From: Mycolicibacterium wolinskyi
GTDB taxonomy: Bacteria > Actinomycetota > Actinomycetes > Mycobacteriales > Mycobacteriaceae
Length of the DNA: 64,000 bases
NCBI RefSeq assembly: GCF_002101965.1
Contig: NZ_LQQA01000033.1
Coordinates: 372,001-436,000 of the forward strand
Reading direction: 5' to 3'
Made by a program: the position numbers and the translations under genes. Below, piece by piece: positions 27,865-34,706 of this stretch (its first letter is position 1; each line of letters opens with the position of its first letter). The notes under the pieces are model-generated. The model made no database searches. It saw only the letters and a program-made list of their open reading frames with translations, and was not told the DNA's origin.

Positions 27865-28878
27865 TCAGCCCCACCGGGTGAACACGTCATTGACCGGCCG
27901 GCCGGCGGCCAGAGCCGCCATCATGAGCACCCGGGCCTGACTCGGCCGTAGGTTGGGCACCATCACCGCGCCGGCCTTGACCATGTCGTCGCCAGGCCCG
28001 TATTCGGCCTCGACCGGACCGTTGGGCACGCGCGTCGAGATCGCGAACGCCACGCCGGCCGGCGCGTGCCGCCGTACCGCATCCACGACAGCGTCACCGG
28101 CATTGCCCGACCCGAGTGCTTCGAGCACGATTCCTCGCGCGCCCGCGGCCACTGCGGCATCGATCGGGCCCGGGCCGTCGCCCGGATAGGCCGCGACGAT
28201 GTCGACGCGCGGTGCGGCCCCTGCCGACACCTCGGCGATGAACGGTTTTCGCGCAGGCTGATTCAATGTGAACACGTTGTCACCGACCGTGCCGACCGGT
28301 GCCGTGCCGCCGAACGCCGCCAGGTCGGCGGTGTTCATCTTGCGGGTGCCGAGCGCTTGGAAGACGTTGCCCGCGAAGGCGATCAGCACACCCTGATCGC
28401 GTGCGGCCGGGCTGGCCGCGACGGTCAGGGAATCACGCAGGTTGGTCGGCCCGTCGGCGTCGGGGGCGTCGGAACTGCGTTGCGCCCCGGTCAGCACCAC
28501 CGGCGCCGAGCCCTGGTAGGTGGTCGCCAGCCACATCGCGGTGTCTTCCATGGTGTCGGTGCCATGGGTGATCACCACGCCGTCGGCGCCGTTGGCCACG
28601 GCGTTCTTGACCGCGGTGCCGATGGCATCCCAATCCGCCGGGGTGAGCTGCGAGCTGTCCTTCTTCATGAGGTCGACGACCTCGACGTCGAGACCTGCGG
28701 CGAGTTCCGCGCCGCCGACCGTCGGGCGCCGGACGCCACTGGGATCGGTGCTGGTGGCGATGGTTCCACCGGTTGTGATCACGACGAGGCGCGCGTCCTG
28801 CGGTTCGGCGCCCGCCGGCCCGGCCGTGGTGAGCAGCAGGCCCGCCGCCGTGACGGCGGCGAGCAGCAACCTACCCAC
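27865..28878 (-). CDS. Exported L-asparaginase
   Basis: About 337 residues from GTG 28876-28878, beginning with a Sec signal peptide ([22 protein letters not shown]). The mature part has both active-site threonine motifs: TTGGTIATS near the start and [13 protein letters not shown] near residue 110, plus TNLRDSL and SGNAGDAVV. Export and these motifs fit type II asparaginase, which frees ammonium from asparagine outside the membrane and supports nitrogen use. A GTG 18 bases upstream is an alternative. The start overlaps the DoxX stop, so it is co-transcribed with it. Confidence 0.9.
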   Translation of the reverse strand: MGRLLLAAVTAAGLLLTTAGPAGAEPQDARLVVITTGGTIATSTDPSGVRRPTVGGAELAAGLDVEVVDLMKKDSSQLTPADWDAIGTAVKNAVANGADGVVITHGTDTMEDTAMWLATTYQGSAPVVLTGAQRSSDAPDADGPTNLRDSLTVAASPAARDQGVLIAFAGNVFQALGTRKMNTADLAAFGGTAPVGTVGDNVFTLNQPARKPFIAEVSAGAAPRVDIVAAYPGDGPGPIDAAVAAGARGIVLEALGSGNAGDAVVDAVRRHAPAGVAFAISTRVPNGPVEAEYGPGDDMVKAGAVMVPNLRPSQARVLMMAALAAGRPVNDVFTRWG

Positions 28879-29293
28879 GGGCGGTGCGCCGGCCACGCGC
28901 GGTGTCGAGCGCGAACGCGCCTCCGCCGATCGCGGCCAGCAGCAGGAAGCCGAAGCAGTACAGCACCGCCGGTTCGCCGCCGTTCTCCAGCGGGAACAAA
29001 CCATTGGGCTGGTGCTGCCAGAAGTAGGCGACCGCCATCTCACCGCTCGCGATGAACGCCGCGATGCGGGTGAACAGACCGGTCAGGATCAGCAGGCCGA
29101 GCACGAGCTCGAGCAAGCCGGCCCACCAGCCCGGCCAGGTGCCGACGGGGATCGCGCCGCTGCCGGAATCCACCGGCCAGGCAAACAGTTTGGCCGCGCC
29201 GTGGATCGTGAACAGAAAGCCGAACACGACGCGGAATATGCCGATAACGACGGGGGAGTAGGTGGCGAGCCGGGTTTCCAGGTTAGTCGTCAT
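28871..29293 (-). CDS. DoxX-family membrane protein
   Basis: A 140-residue protein with four hydrophobic segments ([72 protein letters not shown]). DoxX-type proteins include quinone-linked subunits and, in mycobacteria, a membrane oxidoreductase complex with SodA and SseA; this member could be any paralogue. The conserved HGAAKL and [11 protein letters not shown] are typical. It overlaps the asparaginase start by 8 bases. Confidence 0.88.
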   Translation of the reverse strand: MTTNLETRLATYSPVVIGIFRVVFGFLFTIHGAAKLFAWPVDSGSGAIPVGTWPGWWAGLLELVLGLLILTGLFTRIAAFIASGEMAVAYFWQHQPNGLFPLENGGEPAVLYCFGFLLLAAIGGGAFALDTARGRRTARG

Positions 29294-29324
29294 GATCAGA
29301 CCATACGCGCCACTCCCAGCCGGT

Positions 29325-29756
29325 TCACAGCTCCAACAGCACCGTTACCGGTCCGTCATTGACAAGTTCCACCTGCATATCCGTACCGAAAACCCCTGTT
29401 TCCACAGTCGCGCCCAATTTGCGCAGTGCGTCGGTGAACTCGGTCACGAGTGGTTCGGCGACCCCGCCGGGCGCCGCCGCGTTCCAAGACGGGCGGCGGC
29501 CCTTGTCGGTGTTGGCGTACAACGTGAACTGACTGATCGCCAGGATCGGTGCGTCAACATCGGATGCCGACTTCTCGCCGTCGAGAATCCTCAACTGCCA
29601 GAGCTTTTCGGCCATCCTGCGGGCCTTCGCCGCGTCGTCGTCATGGGTCACCCCGACCAGGGCGACCAGCCCTTGCGGGTTCGGCTCGATGGCACCGACG
29701 ACGTCCCCGTCGACCGTCACGTGCGCACGCCTGACCCGTTGCACCAGAACACGCAT
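29325..29756 (-). CDS. dtd: D-aminoacyl-tRNA deacylase
   Basis: A 143-residue DTD enzyme that removes D-amino acids (and glycine mischarged on tRNA-Ala) from tRNA. Both family motifs are intact: SQFTLYA (residues ~78-84) and NDGPVT near the C-terminus, a variant of the usual NxGP cross-subunit motif. N-terminal [18 protein letters not shown] is typical. The gene is monocistronic, 32 bases from the DoxX start. Confidence 0.94.
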   Translation of the reverse strand: MRVLVQRVRRAHVTVDGDVVGAIEPNPQGLVALVGVTHDDDAAKARRMAEKLWQLRILDGEKSASDVDAPILAISQFTLYANTDKGRRPSWNAAAPGGVAEPLVTEFTDALRKLGATVETGVFGTDMQVELVNDGPVTVLLEL

Positions 29757-29804
29757 CGGTCCATTGTGCTTTCGGTGCTGAGCCGGCCGCCGGTCGGGTG
29801 GCGG

Positions 29805-30131
29805 CTACCCGAGCGGGGATCTGCCGTAGTTGTCCGCGTACGCGTTCGCCACCCCGGGCAGGATCTCGACGATGGTGAAATACCGGTCCCAGAATGGCGT
29901 TTCACGCAGTTCCTCGACCGCGAGCTCGTACTCGTGCGGATCGGTGGTCTCCCACAGCAGGAGGTCGGTGACCCTCGCGGTGTAGAACTCCGTGTCGTAC
30001 CAACGGAATTTCACTTCGGGGTGGCGCTCGAGTATCGGCTGTAGGTGCCGGGTCAACTCGTCGAACCGTTTGGCCACCGGGAATCCGAGCCATTCCGGAT
30101 TGGTCTTGACCAACATGAAAACCGTGAACAT
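29805..30131 (-). CDS. Darcynin-like small protein
   Basis: A 108-residue protein beginning MFTVFMLVKTNPEWLGF. The pattern (short ferredoxin-like fold, WYDTEFYTARVTDLLLWET, FWDRYFTIVEI) is that of darcynin-family proteins, whose function is not established. ATG 30129-30131 is preferred over longer frames because it begins with the conserved first strand and follows GAGG. An iron-box-like sequence lies about 120 bases upstream. It is the last host gene before the integrated element. Confidence 0.8.
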   Translation of the reverse strand: MFTVFMLVKTNPEWLGFPVAKRFDELTRHLQPILERHPEVKFRWYDTEFYTARVTDLLLWETTDPHEYELAVEELRETPFWDRYFTIVEILPGVANAYADNYGRSPLG

Positions 30132-30244
30132 GGTGAACCTCGTTCTCTCATAGGTGAATACGGCTGGAGAGAAACGAAAAGGCCAACGAATCTCTCCGTT
30201 GACCTGTGAGGTTGTCAGCACCACGAGCGGATGCGCTCGCGTTG

Positions 30245-30263
30245 CTGAGGTTAGCCTAAAACC
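30245..30263. promoter_or_regulatory. IdeR/iron-box-like sequence
   Basis: TGAGGTTAGCCTAA matches about 13 of 19 positions of the mycobacterial IdeR consensus (TTAGGTTAGGCTAACCTAA). It lies about 115 bases upstream of the darcynin-like gene and overlaps the A-rich foot of the hairpin at 30259-30296. The second half of the palindrome is poor, so this is a weak call. Confidence 0.25.
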
Positions 30264-30296
30264 GTGGCCCCCGGCAAGAACCGGGGGCCACGGTTT
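30259..30296. terminator. Native glnA1 terminator, displaced by the integrated element
   Basis: A perfect 16-bp stem (AAACCGTGGCCCCCGG at 30259-30274 with its complement at 30281-30296) and a six-base loop, with T runs on both exits. Read leftward it lies 17 bases beyond the remnant glnA1 stop codon at 30314-30316. Before integration it would have terminated glnA1; now the element separates it from that gene by 16 kb. It can also shield the darcynin-like gene from element transcription. Confidence 0.75.
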
Positions 30297-30320
30297 GAGC
30301 CGACTTGAACGAATTAGACG

Positions 30321-30339
30321 TCGTAGTAGAGCGAGAACT
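30321..30339. repeat. attL core (19-bp direct repeat)
   Basis: TCGTAGTAGAGCGAGAACT, identical to 46350-46368. Extending left, 30314-30339 reads in reverse as the codons for FSLYYDV and TAA, the original end of glnA1 left behind at integration. It marks the left boundary of the element. Confidence 0.85.
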
Positions 30340-30437
30340 ACACGCTGGGCGTTTGTTGAGGTTTGCTGCGTTGGTCATCGATCATCACCGCACGTCAGAG
30401 CGTTGGCAGTGTTGGTTTGGCTAGAGCGGAGTTGAAA

Positions 30438-30460
30438 CTACTGCGGACGGACTGCGGACG
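30438..30460 (+). repeat. Left arm-type repeat
   Basis: CTACTGCGGACGGACTGCGGACG (23 bp), identical in the same orientation to 46272-46294. It contains two copies of ACTGCGGACG separated by one G. Tandem short direct repeats about 100 bases inside the attachment core are characteristic of arm-type binding sites of phage tyrosine integrases. Confidence 0.6.
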
Positions 30461-30920
30461 CGGTGCCGTTGTTAACCAAGTCAACAACCGCAAATCTTCA
30501 CCCCGAAATCGGACCCCCGGCCTTTTGTTAGGCGCGTTTGAAACGCGAGTTGCAGGTCAGAGGGCTTCTTCCGGGTTTGCAGGAGCATCTTGCCAGCGTC
30601 GACAAAATGCTCTCCTGAACCGGTTTTGTTTCACGTGAAGAAAAAAATATCGGGGGGAGGATCGCCTATGCCGGCCGTGGCGGGCCGGTGGCGGGTGGGA
30701 GGGGCAGTACCCCTGGGTCAGCCTCTCACCATGTCGGCTGGTCGACGTGAATCCACTTGATGCCTTCAGCGTCGGGCACACTCGCGGACGACGAGAAAGT
30801 CCTGGTAGAGGAAGGTGCTCAAGCTTGAGCCCGTCAGATCGGCCGTGGAGATGCTGGTCAAGTCGGTCGCTGAATTCGGCGGGCGGCCGCCGCTAGCCGA
30901 GGTCGAATCTTCTCGTAAGT

Positions 30921-30955
30921 TACGACAAGGTCTCTCGACCTATTGTTGTGTCGTA
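30921..30955. terminator. Two-tier hairpin downstream of the LysB-like gene
   Basis: Outer stem TACGACA (30921-30927) pairs with TGTCGTA (30949-30955), and inner stem AGGTC (30928-30932) pairs with GACCT (30937-30941) around a TCTC loop. It begins 19 bases beyond the LysB stop in the direction of transcription, a fitting place for the end of the long leftward operon. There is no U-tract. Confidence 0.4.
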
Positions 30956-30973
30956 CCGGGGTCGAACGTGAAG

Positions 30974-31801
30974 TCAGGTGTCAGGTGCTGCGGCCAGGCT
31001 GTTGAGCCACTGCGCCGCCAACTCCACACACGTCAGATCACTGCCAGCGAGCGGCTTAAACGTCGCGTACTGGGTATGCGGTGCCGACGAGCCGACACCT
31101 ATATAGCCGAGCAACTGCGTAGCAGCGGAACGCAAATCGACCGGCGACGACTGGACCGTCTGCTTGACCGTTTGAGCCACGTTGCCACCACCTCCCCACA
31201 TCGCCATGAACAGAGTTGTGGCCCATTCGCCGAACAGGTCGTCGCGGATGTCGGCGACGATGTCGTTCGGAATCGCCATGTCCCACCACCGATTAGCGTC
31301 GACGGTGACGAGTCGACGTGCGTCCTCGGCGATACCGTGACTGCCGAGCAGTGTGTAGCCGGGGAACGTGTGGTTGAGCTTGCGGCACGGGTTACCCATC
31401 GCCACACCGGCGAGGAAATCGGCATCGCGATGCGCCAGCTCACCGGACTGGATCTCTTCGTACACCTGCGAGATCACCATCGAACCCTGGCTGAATCCGA
31501 CCAGCACGTACCGGCCTGGCCGGGCTTTGATCTTGTTGACGCAGTTGGCCACACCGATCGCGACGCTCCCGGTGAACGGCACCATGGCCGGGTACCAGAT
31601 CGGCTCCCACCGGAATTTCGTCGGGTCGAGCAGCGCAACGACTTGGGCCGGGAAGTTGGCCTTGCCGACGCGAGCGTTGTAGTTGCCGGTGCCAGCGACG
31701 GTGTACACCGTGATCAGCGGATCCGGTTCCGGCTCAGGCTCCGGGTCAGCTTCGGGACCATCAAGCCAATCAAGGAGGATGGCCCGCAGGTCGAAACCCA
31801 T
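30974..31801 (-). CDS. LysB-like esterase (mycolylarabinogalactan esterase type)
   Basis: A 275-residue alpha/beta hydrolase of the mycobacteriophage lysin B group, which in phages cuts mycolic acids from arabinogalactan at lysis. Serine motif GFSQG (Ser ~104); likely acid Asp ~180 (IPNDIVADI) and His ~242 (APHTQY). Spacing fits the D29 LysB triad roughly. A short N-terminal tail (DPEPEPEPDP) precedes the domain. No LysA endolysin or holin accompanies it, and it sits at the end of the tail operon, so it may be tail-borne rather than lytic. It starts immediately after the stop of the upstream gene. Confidence 0.78.
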   Translation of the reverse strand: MGFDLRAILLDWLDGPEADPEPEPEPDPLITVYTVAGTGNYNARVGKANFPAQVVALLDPTKFRWEPIWYPAMVPFTGSVAIGVANCVNKIKARPGRYVLVGFSQGSMVISQVYEEIQSGELAHRDADFLAGVAMGNPCRKLNHTFPGYTLLGSHGIAEDARRLVTVDANRWWDMAIPNDIVADIRDDLFGEWATTLFMAMWGGGGNVAQTVKQTVQSSPVDLRSAATQLLGYIGVGSSAPHTQYATFKPLAGSDLTCVELAAQWLNSLAAAPDT

Positions 31802-32110
31802 TTATTCCGCGTCGAACTCGGCGTGGTAGGCATCCTCGGAGAGAACCCGGATCGCCCCCGTGGATGCCACAGCGACGTAAAGTCCTGGCGCCAGGATCAT
31901 CTCTGGGGATCCATCTGCGGGTTTCATCACGATGCGGCGCTGCTTGACACCGTTCTCCACGAACACTTCATCGTGGGCGTACAGCAGGAATCCTGCATCT
32001 ACCGCCTTGTCGGTGTCCGTCAAAAGGGAGCGAGACTCTTCCAAGGTGCCTTCGTATACTCCGCCCACCCAGGTCGGAATTTCCTTCGGGTTCACGGGAT
32101 TCAATGCCAC
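31802..32110 (-). CDS. Small phage-type protein, unknown function
   Basis: A 102-residue protein between the minor tail gene and the LysB-like gene. It begins MALNPVNPKEIPTWVGGVYEG and is mostly predicted strands (GFLLYAHDEVFVENGVKQRR; MILAPGLYVAVAST). The size, position and beta-rich character fit accessory tail-tip proteins of mycobacteriophages. No named family was recognised. Gaps to its neighbours are 0 and 9 bases, so it is part of the tail operon. Confidence 0.75.
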   Translation of the reverse strand: MALNPVNPKEIPTWVGGVYEGTLEESRSLLTDTDKAVDAGFLLYAHDEVFVENGVKQRRIVMKPADGSPEMILAPGLYVAVASTGAIRVLSEDAYHAEFDAE

Positions 32111-32119
32111 AGCTCACTC

Positions 32120-34459
32120 CTATGGTTTCGGATCGACGATGATGGTTCGGTTGGTGAACGACGGTGTTGCGCTGACAGCGCGGTACTCGACCTTGAATGT
32201 GGTGGTTCCGGGATTCAGGTCGGTCAGATGGAATCTGCGCGAAGTCGTATATCCCTTGGAGAACACAGAGTTGTCGTCCGACGGTGCCATGGTGTTTGCT
32301 CCAGATACACGGAATCCCATGCGCCCTGTGGCTCCGGTATCTCCTACGTTCGCCGAGAGGTCAATCAAGACTTCGCCGCTCTCGGGAACGTTGAGCGTGA
32401 CCGAGGGGCCGGGGGTGAGCAGATCACCGTATGTGGTGGTGCTGCGGGCCTCGGCGACGTTGATCGTGTCCGACGTGATGCGCGACGGCGTGCCGCTGTC
32501 GAGGAATATGAACTGCGAGATCGATCCCGGCAGCACGGAGTCCGATGTGCCCCACCCGCCGTGCCGGTAATCCGCACCTTTCAGCGACGAGTGCGCGGCG
32601 TCGACGTAGGAGTCGATCGGGGTGCCGTTGACGGCCACGGTGAATGTGTAGTCGTCGTCGGAAACCAGCGAGAATGCGTTGAACGGGATGGCCTCGGTGA
32701 TGGTGTTCGTTTTCCAGTCCGCGCGCGAGCCTGCGCTCATCCGACCGATGTTGTAGCTGGTGGTGCCCGAGCCTGATTCGAGCATGAGGAACACGAAGCT
32801 GGTGAACGCCGCATTTGCCCGGATGACGAGCATGTTGCCCTTGTTGATGCTGGGGCCGCCGGGCACGCGGCTCCAGGTGGCCGCCGCGGTCATCTCGTCG
32901 GTGAAGGCGGCCCCGGTGTTCAGCTTCAGCAGTCTGACTGCGGTGGTGGAGAACAGGCCCATGTCGGTGAATTCGAGGGGCATCGCCGGGCGGGCCACGA
33001 GGGATATGCGCCCTGGCGCGCCGGCCCCGCCCGCACCACCGAACCCGGTGCCACCGTTGCCGCCACTGCCTACAGACCCGGTGATAGTGGGGCTTGTTGG
33101 CGACACGCTGCCGGTGTTACTGCCGCCGGGCAGGCCGCCCTGGCGGCCGAAGCCGACTGCGGCCGCCCCGCCACCGGCAGGAGCGTTACCGGGCTGCCCG
33201 TTGGTGTTCTGGTCGGCGCTGCCGGGATAGACGACGTCCAGGTAATTGATGGCCGGCGCGCCGTCGCCAGCGGAATCTGAGGTGATGCTGCCCGTGCCGC
33301 CGGGGGCGGTATGAGTGACGCCGTTGATGGTGAGGGTGGACTGTTGGCCGTTCTGGCCGTCGGTCGCCCCCACACCTGCGCCGTCGGCACCGCCGCCACC
33401 GCCGCGCATGACACGGTCGATGAAGTCGGTACCGAGCGTGAACCACGACGGCAGCGAATAGGTGAATCCTCCGGCGGTGCTGTAGGTGGTGGTTTCTGGC
33501 GTCCGGAAACTGACCAGCTCGGAGAACCCTTCACCGCTGTCAATGATGGCCTGCAGGGCGGTGATCGCCTGCCCCTGCGCATTAATGGTGCTGGCGACGG
33601 TTTCCAGCGCGGCAGCCGCTTCTTCTTCAGATGCGCGCGCCGCGCTATGACCACCAAGGTGATTGAAGATTTTCGTCGGCAACCGCGACAGAAAGTCCTC
33701 GAACAGGTTGGCTGCTTGGCCGACCACACCTGGGGTGTTGTTCAGTGCGTTGATTCCCGCGTCGATGATGCCCTGAAGATCGGGGATGTCGATGCGGTCA
33801 AGCGTGGGCAGCCGCGGCTTGCCGATGATGCCGGACGTGATGTTGTCGGCGTTCAAAGGTGATTCGCCGGTCAGCAGGTCGAGCAACCAGTTGTCCAGGT
33901 CGGTCGGCGTCGCGTTGACGATGCCGGTCAAGGCATCCCGAACCGCTTGCTGTGCGTCATCGACTGCGTCATTCAGAGCGTCGAGTAGCCCGGTGATCTT
34001 CTCTTGAGCAATCTGGCCGATGTCCTCGAGGTTGACCAGCTTGCCCGCGTCGATATACGACTCACCTGTCAGCAGCGACAGTAGCCAGTCGTCCAAATCC
34101 GTTGGGGTGGAATTGACAATGCCAGTTAGCCTGTCTCTCAACGCTTGCACCGCAGCCGCGGCAAGTTCAGGAATCGACTCAGCCCACTGCTGCAGGGATT
34201 CGAGAAAATCGTTCTCGTTGTTCCCCGACCAAGGCAGTTCGACGCCGGTGAACCGCTTGACCAGCACCCACAGGATGGCGATCGGCTGAGGCATTCCCGC
34301 CGGCAAACCAGCGAACAACCCGGCAAGTACCTCGTTGAACGGAGCTTCAGCCTTGCCGTAAAGCTCAGCCTCCCAATCCTCTTCGTTCTTTGCCGCCAAC
34401 TCGGCAAGCGAATCCCAGTTGAACGCGGACTCGGGAAACAGGCCATCAGGTTGCGTCAT
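32120..34459 (-). CDS. Large minor tail protein, glycine-rich
   Basis: A 779-residue protein with the architecture of mycobacteriophage minor tail/receptor-binding proteins. Residues 1-100 are helical and acidic. Residues 108-134 and 175-200 are near-identical repeats around TPTDLDDWLLSLLTGES, unit 67 residues. A helical stretch runs to ~310. Residues 352-484 form a Gly-rich collagen-like domain (GGGGGADGAGVGATDG; GGNGGTGFGGAGGAG). The C-terminal ~290 residues are beta-rich, resembling a lectin or Ig-like tip (SVTLNVPESGEVLID). It overlaps the preceding small gene by 14 bases. A role in host recognition is inferred. Confidence 0.85.
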   Translation of the reverse strand: MTQPDGLFPESAFNWDSLAELAAKNEEDWEAELYGKAEAPFNEVLAGLFAGLPAGMPQPIAILWVLVKRFTGVELPWSGNNENDFLESLQQWAESIPELAAAAVQALRDRLTGIVNSTPTDLDDWLLSLLTGESYIDAGKLVNLEDIGQIAQEKITGLLDALNDAVDDAQQAVRDALTGIVNATPTDLDNWLLDLLTGESPLNADNITSGIIGKPRLPTLDRIDIPDLQGIIDAGINALNNTPGVVGQAANLFEDFLSRLPTKIFNHLGGHSAARASEEEAAAALETVASTINAQGQAITALQAIIDSGEGFSELVSFRTPETTTYSTAGGFTYSLPSWFTLGTDFIDRVMRGGGGGADGAGVGATDGQNGQQSTLTINGVTHTAPGGTGSITSDSAGDGAPAINYLDVVYPGSADQNTNGQPGNAPAGGGAAAVGFGRQGGLPGGSNTGSVSPTSPTITGSVGSGGNGGTGFGGAGGAGAPGRISLVARPAMPLEFTDMGLFSTTAVRLLKLNTGAAFTDEMTAAATWSRVPGGPSINKGNMLVIRANAAFTSFVFLMLESGSGTTSYNIGRMSAGSRADWKTNTITEAIPFNAFSLVSDDDYTFTVAVNGTPIDSYVDAAHSSLKGADYRHGGWGTSDSVLPGSISQFIFLDSGTPSRITSDTINVAEARSTTTYGDLLTPGPSVTLNVPESGEVLIDLSANVGDTGATGRMGFRVSGANTMAPSDDNSVFSKGYTTSRRFHLTDLNPGTTTFKVEYRAVSATPSFTNRTIIVDPKP

Positions 34460-34706
34460 TAGTGTCCTCTTCGTCTTGCATCTGTGCGTGCAGGACCCAG
34501 TCGCTTGCCGCTTGCCGTAGGTTGTCGTCGCCGATCGCCAGCCGCAGTGACCCGCCGAGCAGGCCCACGGTGGCGTCGAAGAGTTCGGGGAAGCGTTCCT
34601 CTTGGATGGCTTCGCCGTAGATGCCCATGGCTCGCGGTAGGTCCTGGTCGAGGTGGGCGAGGATGAGCCTGCCGCAGCGGGCTTTGTCGATGGGTTTGAC
34701 GGTCAC
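34446..34706 (-). CDS. Small protein between tape measure and minor tail genes
   Basis: An 86-residue helical acidic protein (KARCGRLILAHLDQDLPRA; FPELFDATVGLLGGSLRLAI; EEDTNDAT at the end). No family recognised. It begins directly after the tape measure stop and overlaps the minor tail start by 14 bases, so it is translated as part of the tail operon and is probably a tail accessory protein. Confidence 0.75.
   Translation of the reverse strand: MTVKPIDKARCGRLILAHLDQDLPRAMGIYGEAIQEERFPELFDATVGLLGGSLRLAIGDDNLRQAASDWVLHAQMQDEEDTNDAT

Larger units (their letters stand above)
30340..30973. other. Left end of the element without a convincing gene
   Basis: 634 bases between attL and the LysB-like gene. 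It holds the 23-bp arm repeat (30438-30460), an imperfect inverted repeat GGAGCAT/ATGCTC (30582-30615), the 10-bp palindrome TTCACGTGAA (~30631), an A-rich run (~30642-30648), and a rightward 30-codon frame (ATG 30668 to TGA 30760) preceded by a strong GGGGGGAGG. On the other strand a short open stretch ends ...KWIHVDQPTW at ~30737, possibly the remnant of a gene end. None has enough support to be called a gene. Confidence 0.5.

Noticed and set aside
30815-32776. A 653-codon rightward open frame in the element
   Set aside because: It is antisense to the LysB-like, small tail and minor tail genes, which have clear domains and ribosome sites; low-complexity, no recognisable domain.
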